A program made the position numbers and the translations under genes. The notes below the pieces were generated by a model. It was not told the origin of the DNA. It was given only the letters and a program-made list of their open reading frames with translations, and made no database searches. This document shows positions 54,701 to 64,000 of a stretch of DNA of 64,000 nt, piece after piece. The DNA lies in NCBI RefSeq assembly GCF_035083965.1, contig NC_089731.1, positions 131,501 through 195,500 on the forward strand, written 5' to 3'. Positions within the stretch are counted from its first letter, which is position 1. The number at the start of each line of letters is the position of its first letter. Source of the stretch: Branchiostoma lanceolatum. Its lineage: Eukaryota; Chordata; Leptocardii; Amphioxiformes; Branchiostomatidae.

Positions 54701-55548
54701 GTAAGAGAAAGTTGGACCAGTTTGCGAAGTTTTACAGGCAGGATTTTTACAATGCTAATAATGAGGAGACCAGTTTCTTACTAATGGAGCAATGTTGTGA
54801 GTTTGGTTGCTCTGTTGGCGTTCTGGCAAGCGATGCCTGCCGTCTTGCCACGTGCTTTCGGCTTGGTTCCAAGTATGTATTGACTAATAAGCATGTGTCA
54901 CAAGAAATGGCAGAAAGGGGGGGCGCAAGTGCTTTCTTTGTTATCTTCAACTACAAGAAGTTAAGCGATCTTGACTGCAACGATCAGTTTGTATCAGATG
55001 ATAGCCTGATCAAATTCAGAGTGAACCGTGTTGTGTGCAGCTGTCAGAACGATGACTTGGACTACAGCCTGCTAGAACTGGATGTTCCTGATGACCAGTC
55101 TGACAAGCTGCCACCAGGTCTGGGGCATTTGATAAAGGAAACTAGAGATAAGACAACAGTGACGATAGTTGGACACCCTGGTGTTAGGCCTAAAAAGATA
55201 GACCCGAGTTGTCCTGTTGTGGGTCCAGATCACAGCATTGCAGTTTATCTTAGGTTCCATCCAGATCCCATGGTTAACAACCCCAATAGAGATAACTACG
55301 AGTCTGTGTTTGCCCATGGGTCCTCCGGGTCCCCAGGGTTTGATGATGAAGGGAACCTCGTGGTGATGCACGCTTGTGGGTACCATTTGTACGATGGGTC
55401 TAAGACTGAGGTGCAACAAGGTGTCAAAATGGTAGCCATAAGGGAGGATCTCAAACAAAGAGATGATCTCAAACGAAGAGATGATCTTCCAGCAGATTTT
55501 TTGGAAGATTTATTCCCCCCTCCATCAGAGCCAATGGAAACTGATTGA
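48780..55548 (+). CDS. FAM111-like serine protease with PIP box, copy A2 (6 exons)
   Basis: Exons 48780-48969, 50584-50789, 51106-51187, 52685-52845, 53308-53395 and 53846-55548 give about 809 residues. Exon 1 differs from A1: it reads MPQTKINSFFKPTPR, three codons shorter overall with several substitutions, yet keeps the PIP box QTKINSFF. Exons 2-6 appear identical to A1, including the His/Asp/Ser triad (codons at 54892, 55060 and 55324). Conservation of Q, I and FF while neighbours changed is a sign that PCNA binding is selected. The role is inferred as for A1. Confidence 0.82.
49244..49899 (-). mobile_element. LINE fragment in intron 1 of A2
   Basis: Same broken reverse transcriptase as at 16675-17330. 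The part beyond 49509 is identical; the tail side is slightly diverged. Confidence 0.75.
51261..51644. repeat. Foldback element in intron 3 of A2
   Basis: Second copy of the inverted repeat at 18692-19075. Confidence 0.78.
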
Positions 55549-56922
55549 AAAAAATTGATTGTTTGAAATTTAAAAAAGATAGTTACAACTTGGTTTGAAA
55601 AGCATTTTCATGTAATATTGGGTCTGTCTTTTAGTATTTTATAACGTCCTTCTGACTCTGTATACTGTATGTGCCAGTGACCATTTCCCTTTCGGTAGCC
55701 CTTAGGCCTCTACAGCAGGAAGCTAGTCCACGGTTAGCTGTATATATCAAAGATGAAATGAATGGGATGGGGACTTCAATCTTTATCATTTCGGGCAAAA
55801 TGATGATTGCCAGGATTGATCACAATACTTTATCAATAGGGTGTTAGTTCTGTGGCCAGGTGCAACTAGACACAAGGCTGTAGGCGACTAGGCAGAATAT
55901 TGAATACATGTCTTTACTACAATAACAACGAAATTAGTTATTTGGGATGGTGACATAAATCTGAAGGCCTCGTGTTTGAGGAGCTTCAGGTTTATCGTTT
56001 GGAAGGCAATCCATCAAAAGTGAGGTGGCCTAGAATGTACATATCATCAGTAGAGAGTAACGCAGTTCAATCTATTAGAACTTGAAAGGATTTCAAATCA
56101 TTCCAGTGACTGGGCAAACATATACTGAACAACAATGATGGCAAGACCACTTATTGTGTCTATGCTCCTTCTATTGTGTTAATTTTGTTAGTCTATTGTT
56201 CTTTTATCCCTGCTTTTGATATTTTAGAAAAGTAATGCTTAGAAGTAGATATCACCTGTATATGACCATGAGCATATTACCTTTCATGAGGTACTTAACA
56301 AAAATCTGAGGTTCTTTTATTTGTCTAGATACCAGTGTTGTCAGTTTTTTCAAAACTTAATGAAACAACTTCATACTATAAAAGTGAAAAAGAAATGCAA
56401 ATTGAAACAATTAAGTTTTAAGAAGATCTGGTTGCGACCTTGGACAAAAGTGCCCTTAAATATCCATCTTTTTAACAATGTGTCTTTTGGCACTGAGGGA
56501 GACTTTTTGTCCTGCCTTTTACTACATCGTAACAATTTTGCGGTACAAAAGTGTGAGGCTTGCAATGACTTTTATTCTGTCTCTGTACATATCTACTGGT
56601 AAATCTATGTGTGTCATGTGGGCAAATAAGGTTGTAAATTTTACATCTGCAATATGTTAAACATGATTTACACGAAAAGCAATTGTACAAACTGGAAGTA
56701 TCTAAGTTCATTACATATTTTAGAATTAGTGTAGATGCTGTATTGCAGACATTGTATTATGTACATCTTATTTATTAAGAAATGCAACACAAGATGTTCA
56801 TGGCTCGAAGTATCAAATTTCAAATTCCAGAAAATTGTTCAGATTGTGGAAAGAAAATGTAAGTTACAAAATGATGGCAAGCTAAAAGATTACAGACTTG
56901 GAATTATGAATTGAAGTGCAGA

Positions 56923-56928
56923 AATAAA
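56923..56928 (+). terminator. Polyadenylation signal candidate of A2
   Basis: AATAAA, second copy of the site at 24354. Confidence 0.5.
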
Positions 56929-58095
56929 GTATTTCAAGCCCTGTTTTTTTGTTCCAAACAGTATAAAATTTATTTTATCTGTACTGTGTTAAGGGTATCA
57001 TGTATGTGATACAAGCAAGTTTTTATTGTTAAGAAAATGGGGAATCAGGTGTGCCTCACCGGTGTAATTCACTCTTAGCTTGCCGAATTCTTAGTCTCAC
57101 ATCTTAGGCCACACCAATTCAATTTGTTGGTTCGCACATTTAACTGGAAGATCAACCTGAAAAAGACTCAAAGTGGAAGTCTGTACCTTGGTACACTCAG
57201 TTTCTGGCATATCCAAGCTTCTAACATTCAATCATATTTTACCAGGATGTCCTCTTGCTAGAATCTTACTTTTAATTGTTACCAAAATGTCCAAGAACCA
57301 AGCAAATGAATTGGGCTGGCCTTAGTTTATACCTGTATCTCCTGCCAATGGTTTGCGTTGATTAGCCAATTTATTTAGCTTACCTGTACAACATTGTACA
57401 TCCGTTATCATGGAAGCTCATCTGTGTTGTTTGTAATCATACATTTGTGTAGTACAATGCCAAACTTTCTTCTAACACTAAGGTATTCACAGATCGAAAT
57501 TGATCCTGAAGAAGGGGACAGTGGTCGTTGAAAATTTAATACGTGTATACCTTAGTGTTTAGCATTGTACTACAATGCATCTGTACCTATATAGCCGGTA
57601 TAACCGCCATTCGGCGTAACACACCAGCTTACAAATGTACATCTGTATAACAAGTGCAACAGAACTCAAAAGTACAAATCTATCAGATGATGTATTGTGG
57701 AAGGTTGCAATAAACAGCATATGGGATGACAGACTGTGTGTGGGTTTCTTTTATTTGTTATGGACATCTGTATCTGTATGATCACCCTTTGGCGTAGCAC
57801 ACCAGCTTGGCAGGCAGGCGGTGGTTATATTACACTGAACAGCCTGTCACACCTTGTCTTTGCAGTCAGATGTGCAGACTAGGAGTGACAGGCCATTCAG
57901 TGTAATATAACCAGCTGCTGCCACACAGCACTTACACTTGTAACAGGTAACACAAATGAATTACTGTAAAACTATACTTGAGACTGGACCGAGTTGTTAG
58001 CTTACATGTACACACAAAATCAGGTCTGATGACCGATACATACACCTGAGATGAATAGGTGGGGTCTGTGGTGTTTACATGTATTAAACCTGGTA

Positions 58096-59261
58096 CAGTC
58101 AAACCTGTATTAGCGGTCACCTTTGCATAGCGGCCACCTGCCCATAGTGGTCACTTTTTGTCGGTCCCTTGGATTTTTCCCATTGACATAAGCATTAAGA
58201 ATTAGGCTATAACGGCCACCTGTCCAACGCGGTCGCGGCCAGACGATTTTCAGTCCCGCGAGTACAGTAACACTGTAGGTAACGGTCACGGCGCGCCGGT
58301 AGAAGCCGCATCGCCACCGCACGCCGGGTTCAAAATCTTCATTTTTTCACGCAGTTATCAAATTTATGTGGATTCAACTGGATAGGATGATTATAAAGAA
58401 AACCAGAATTTTTTATCTTTGTTAGAAAATGTTTGACGCGAAGTCAGTATAATTTTCTTCACATGGCTTGCGTTTGTACATCGTAGCAAAATTGACCATT
58501 TCTGTGCATTTCGACTGGACAAATATTACGGCAGCTTTTTGGAAAATACAACTCGCACATGTAGCTGATGCAGTAAGTTCGGGAAATGTTTGAATGCCGG
58601 CCCAATATCCGTTTTCCCCGGTGCTCAAAGTCAAAACGTGTTTCGCGCAATTTTCAAAATGGCGCTGATAGTCAGCAGCACCAAGGAGGTTGGCAGCACA
58701 AAGGTCAACGGTAGATACCACTGTTTCGGAGGTATAATGCGCTAAATTTATTTTGCTGCAAAGTATCACTGAGGATAATTACTTTACCAAAAGCTTTACA
58801 AGAATATTAATAACATTAATATGATGTACAATTTGGGCTATTGCAATTTTCTGAAAAGAATAAAGCCATCAAAAGATCGACCTTCTTCTGAGTACCCTAT
58901 TAGCATAATGGTAGAAGCTGATAATGACAAGCGGCAAGTGAAACAACAACAGACTAAGGAAAACTATCGCCACGATTTTATGTTTCAAAACGGTCGAAAA
59001 CGAACAGTAAGTGGCAACTGAGCAACATGTATTTTGTTCTTAACTAACTAGGTGGCAACAACAATTGACTTTCTAAAATGTGACTTACCTATGCAATGTT
59101 TACATGTGTACTGTACGGTGAATAAATGTATCTCAGTGGGTACTGAAAATATGTGTCACTCGTGGTCATCATTAATCAACATTTTCTCCATAGCGGCCAC
59201 CTGTCCTTAGCGGCCAGTTTTGGCCAGTCCCTTGAGTGACCGCTATAGACAGGTTTGACTG
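58096..59261. mobile_element. pogo/Tc1-mariner-like element, copy 2
   Basis: Duplicate of 25527-26692 with the same TA flanks and inverted ends. It was carried by the large duplication, not by an independent insertion. Confidence 0.82.
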
Positions 59262-59681
59262 TACCATAGCTAGCAGTGTACTCTCTGAGTAGAGGAGTTG
59301 GTCCGGCTGGTTATTCACATGTTTTAGCCCACAAAAACACCCCCAAACCCAAGCTCATTTCCCCTTCCGAGTATTCCCCCAACCGTTAGTGTTGACAAAA
59401 ATGCAGAAACTGAACACTTAAAAAAAAACCGGACCCACACATCTGTTTGAATTGTAGTGAGACTGGCCCCATTTGTTTATTTATGTACCCCATCTGTTTA
59501 TTTATACTTCTAGGCAAGGCCTTCTGCTGGCCTGTTTCGGGAACACTGTCACACCCCCCATTATGGAATGTAATGGATTTACAATTATCCTTACTAATTA
59601 TGCAGATTAGCTCCTGTTTTCTATAATTAGACATCCATTGTGTAAAGCACCATCTGAGCTCTCACATACAAAACTTCACGA

Positions 59682-60352
59682 CAATCTCTTCACCCCGTCT
59701 CAAGTAATACGTGTCCGAATGTCAAAACAAAAACACCCACTGCAGTTCTAAACAAGCCGCTAGGGGGCCCAAACTTGCAGAACTTACTTCTTGTGGCATG
59801 AACTATCTACCACACAAATATCATGACCATAGCACTTTCAGAAAATATGCCCCTGAATTTTGAAGCTCCGCTGCAGTACCTTAGGTACTCGCTAGAAGGC
59901 CCATTATCGAACTTGACCTTCCTTTCCGTAAAACCTACCCATTCACTAAATATCATACAGATCCATCAACAGCTTCTTGAGTTATGTTGTCCACAAGAAT
60001 TACACATCCACACAAAGCCCGCTGCAGTACCGACGGAAAATGCCAGGAGAACCATTTTTGAACTTGATCTCTGTTTCCACAACATCTACACACCTGCAAA
60101 AAATCATGAAGATCCATCAACGTTTCCGTCACTTTTTTCGACGACATACAAACACACAAAATTTAAAAGTCCGCTGCAGTACTGTTGAAAAACGCAAGGT
60201 AAACCATTTTTGAACTTGACCTTCCTTTGCACAACCACTACACACCTACCAAAAATCATAAAGATTCATCAAAGGTTTCTTGAGTTATGCTCTTGACATA
60301 CATACAGACCCACCAAACAGCTGGCTCAACCGAAAACATAATCTACCCCGAG
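59682..60352 (+). repeat. Array of diverged repeats, copy 2
   Basis: Duplicate of 27100-27770. Confidence 0.7.
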
Positions 60353-60751
60353 TACTATAGTACTCGGCGAAGATAATAAAATCTGGCAATAAAACAATTA
60401 CCAAGAGCATGCACCGCTGAACGTATTAAGAATGGGGATAAACCAAGGACCTAAACAAAGCGCCCTCCAGCGAACGCGTTGAGTAGTACATGTAAGGATA
60501 CAAGAAGAAACATAAAAGAAGAAACTCTATAACGTTATAATCCTTAAATGTTCGCTTTTCCGGTCGAAAACATGAAAGTTAACGATATAAATAAAGTATG
60601 AGAAACACTAGCCTGCATGACAGTTTACTTTGAAAATCACTCGAAGTGTAGATGCCTACCTGCCTACGTGCCCAGGCCAGTAACTGACCCCCTGCTCTCC
60701 AAATGTGACATTAATATCGCTGCATTATCGCTGAAATATGTGGCCTCTTAC

Positions 60752-60804
60752 CCTTTCCAAAGTCTCTGATCGTTTCCTCCAACAACGCCATGTTGCGTCG
60801 CCAT
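60752..60804 (-). CDS. Candidate first exon, copy 2
   Basis: Duplicate of 28170-28222: ATG at 60804, 17 codons, strong GGTAAGAGG donor. No further exons recognised. Confidence 0.33.
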
Positions 60805-61281
60805 CTTGACTCGGGCCCTTTTTCGCGGCAGATCAGTCAGAACAACGCCGACGCCCGTCTACTCGTGCATCCATCCACACGTTCGTTACATGAATGATAC
60901 AGCATAACATCCGTTACACTTTTCACCATCATCGTGAGACTTGTAGGATCTTTCAGCTAGTAGCACTATCTTGAGTAGACACGGTAACTGTTCTGACGGT
61001 AATATGAAATATTTCCGCAAATGCAGAACTGACTCACTTCCACAATTCCACACCTGTTTGTGAGACGTTTTACTTTCGGTTTCGATACGTCACTGGGGTC
61101 GCAATGTCACGTGACTCGGCCTTCCACCTTTCATTTGTCTAAAAATAGTCACACCATAAGCATAGTAGTAGTCAATAGTATGCGCTTTACGTTTCACTTT
61201 CAACGGCTGAAATGCTGATAATGTTAAATTACATGTACCTAGAAACACCGATACGCGGTGCCCAAATCAACGAACTCACCC

Positions 61282-61430
61282 TAATCTCCAAGAAGATCGA
61301 ACGGTTGCAAAGACCGTTTCCATCTAGCAAAAGGAGGTTTTATCATACGCGGCAACCCGAGTGATTGCAATAAAAACTGCTTTTGCCAGTTGGATACGGT
61401 TTTGCAACCGTTCGATCTGCTTGGAGATTA
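61282..61430. mobile_element. Small foldback MITE, copy 2
   Basis: Duplicate of 28700-28848. Confidence 0.7.
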
Positions 61431-62692
61431 ACCTCACGCATACTAGCAGACGACATGCTGAACTACATACAAATGCTTCAAAGGGATCTTGACTTATAGC
61501 CGCGAACCCACAGGCACAATCAACCGCAATACCCGCGTCTGTGGCGAACCTCCTTCATGGAGGTAATTACATCAGCCAGAAGGACATTTTATTTTCAATA
61601 CCTCAATCGTGACAGAATGTTGACCACGGAACGTGTTCTTTTGTTGTTGCTTACTTTGATTGTTTGTGTCAAATATACAGCCTAAACAATAAACACACTA
61701 AACAGCCGCTCAAGAGGACTTGCCGTTTTATGGTATTTCTATAAACAAGTTGGCAAAAGTCGTCCCTGACTGCAGTACAATCATGGATTACTAGTCGGCG
61801 CTTCGTTACCGCCTGAAGCTCCTGACATGAAGCATGCAGTGTCCACTCCCACAAATTATGTCACTTACTTAAACTTTCCCCCGACATAAATTACACTAAA
61901 ACGCTAGCATGTCCGTTTTTGGTAGCAAATACTTATTTTTAGTTGCTGTTGACGTCTATCGTATTTTCGATATCGGTGGTGGTTCACAACTTTTGCTTTT
62001 CATGAAAGGTACAATTCGGGTGCAACAGTCCACTGCACACGAAGAACAAATTATAATCGACTCTTCGAGCCTCAGTTATCGTATTGGGGTCACTTGAATG
62101 GTAGACCCTTGTGACTTAGCACCGTAATTGTGAAGCTCTTCGTAAGTCAATCCCTAGCAGAGAAGAAAGATCGGCTCACCCCAAAACGGCTCAAACAAAA
62201 ACAATAACATAGTGAATACCGATTTTTCTTCAGGTAGTGGTTGTAAACACTCTCTTTCGCCGCGTTGATATGACCTTTGTTTTGGGGTGCTACACCCGGG
62301 ATGATTTTCTGTTCAACTTTACAACATGAACAAAAAGATGCTGAAATATTGATGTCTTGTCAGGTGTGTTGATAATTTTGCTTCTCATAAAAGGTACAAT
62401 TCGGGTATGCAACAGTCCAGTCCACTGCACACGGAGAACAAATGAGAAAAATGAGGGCGACCCCTCGATCCCCAAGGCTGCTCTGCTTTATAATGAACGG
62501 AGCTGGAAATAGATACAGTAGAATGTTTTTCAATCAATCGTGCTTAAAAGTTCGTACAATTCTTTCTTTCCAAAATGTAGAGTGAGTACATATAGTGGTA
62601 ATGAAAAGACTAAATTACGTGACGAATTAGCAAGCAATTGCGTTTCTGAACAGGTGTGATTTCCACCTGCAGAATCGGTATATCAGGGGCAA

Positions 62693-62812
62693 CACTTTTA
62701 CTTTCACACGAGGAGCAGTCAGGGCAACACTTTCACTTTCACACGAGGAGCAGTTAGGGCAACACTTTCACTTTCACACGAGGAGTAGTCAGGGCAACAC
62801 TTTCACTTTCAC
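62693..62812 (-). promoter_or_regulatory. ISRE-like array, copy 2
   Basis: Duplicate of 30111-30230 with the same four 35-bp units. Confidence 0.48.
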
Positions 62813-64000
62813 TCGTCAGTTCATTCGACGAGACAGGCAGGACAATGAAAGGTCGCTACATGTTGTTTCTGTATATTCATGGCAGTTTTTCTCTAGACTT
62901 AAGACTGATGAAACTAAATGCATTACATTTAAGGTTTACATTCATTGGTTGATACAAAACCAAGAAATCTAGCCAAAATCACCGTAAGACTAAAAACTGT
63001 TTCTCTTCGTCCATTTGGAAATGGGTCATGTCAAATTGCCGATCGGAGAGGTTTCAAACTCATGAATATTCATATAGTTGTCTTGCGTTGTCTTAAGGAC
63101 ACGCCTACTCCCCTCGGCAGCACATTCCACAATGCAGTACGCAACATTTTCTGCCAGGTGGGTAGAAAATGTTTTTCGGTTAACCAAAAAAAAGGTCGTC
63201 AAATGTTGTCTATGTGTAAACATCTGTTTATCTAAGTTGTTTTATAGACTTACACTTCGAGAAACATAGCATTTATTTGATTCCAACAACAGGATTAGAA
63301 ACACTTTTTTCTGATACAAACTGTGATCTTCATATATCAATCTCTCAGTCCAAAAAAATGGGTCAATTGAAATTGCTGATCCGAAAACTGGCAGGGTGGA
63401 ATGTCTACAACTTTGCCGGCTGGTACCTCCATTAAAGAATGTTGGTTTTAAACAGCGACACAACGTTATAACATGAAATAAAAGAAAGATATTAAAATGC
63501 ATATTATGTCTTGTCAGGTGTGTTCATAACTTTGCTTCTGATAAAGGGCGCAACTCGGGTGTGCAACAGTCCACTGCTCACGAAGAGCAAACAAGGATCG
63601 ACCCTTCAAGCCCATGGTATTTCTTCCTCAACATTAAAAAGGAATCTGAAAGATATACCCTTAAAGGGCTTTCCATCAATCTTGCCTGTCAGTTCGGACA
63701 ATGAAAGTTTGACAAATGTCGTCTATGCCTGAAGGACAAATGTCTATGGCTGAACATCTGTTCATTGATGTTTTGTTTCCAGTCTGAGAGGACCCAAACA
63801 TACAGTCAAACTTCGCCTTTACCCAAAACCCACATAGTTAACCACCTCCAGCCACAAACCCCATTGTACGAGCGAAACAGTCCCGTCCAATTGTGCATCA
63901 TCAAAACCACTTTTTTTGCAGCCCAACGAGAGAAGCCTTGCCCCACTTAACAACCACGATTCATTCCTAGTGTCGTTCAGCCAGCAGCGGCCATCTTATT

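Larger units (their letters stand above)
49509..64000 (+). repeat. Long tandem duplication, copy 2
   Basis: Partner of 16940-31418. It contains A2 exons 2-6, the pogo element, the repeat array, the candidate minus-strand exon, the MITE and the ISRE-like array, in the same order. Confidence 0.92.

Overview
The window looks like a cephalochordate (amphioxus, Branchiostoma) nuclear genome segment. It is intron-rich with GT-AG splicing and full of MITEs, LINE tails, SINEs and minisatellites. It carries a type II transmembrane C-type lectin of the amphioxus kind. It also carries an adjacent, convergently transcribed RAG1-like/RAG2-like gene pair bounded by short terminal inverted repeats, which is the layout of the ProtoRAG transposon known from amphioxus. 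There is no bacterial-type organisation; all genes were rebuilt by joining exons by eye.

Layout. (1) 1-13.1 kb: two four-exon genes for secreted cysteine-rich proteins of a family I do not recognise (1124-2960 and 10142-13087). Between them lie a five-exon C-type lectin gene (4512-7133), a piggyBac-like MITE (7654-8578) and decayed copies of the cysteine-rich promoter plus exon 1. (2) 13.1-23 kb: upstream repeats, then a six-exon gene for a FAM111-like trypsin-fold protease with an N-terminal PCNA-interacting (PIP) box (copy A1, 16202-22979). (3) 23-33.9 kb: non-coding sequence with a pogo-like element, repeat arrays, interferon-response-like (IRF/ISRE) motifs and one candidate first exon on the minus strand. 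(4) 33895-40720: a RAG1L/RAG2L transposon with both open reading frames intact. (5) 40721-43943: a second FAM111-like gene (B) whose 5' part stops exactly at the transposon end. (6) 44-48.8 kb: spacer. (7) 48780-55548: a third FAM111-like gene (A2), followed by a repeat of region 3 to the window end.

Regions 2-3 and 7 form a tandem duplication with a spacing of about 32.57 kb. Its upstream part (about 13.5-16.9 kb against 47.1-49.5 kb) is visibly diverged. From 16940/49509 onward the copies look identical by eye over about 14.5 kb, except for one patch of under 200 bp. That is either a very recent duplication or gene conversion, or an assembly artefact. Gene B is an older tandem paralogue.

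The most interesting locus is the RAG element. Its ends begin CACTATG, it encodes an apparently complete RAG1-type DDE core and a six-blade-type Kelch RAG2 without a PHD finger, and its right end sits inside a FAM111-like coding exon while its left end abuts a SINE-like sequence. No matching 5-bp target duplication is visible, which suggests a rearrangement rather than a simple insertion.
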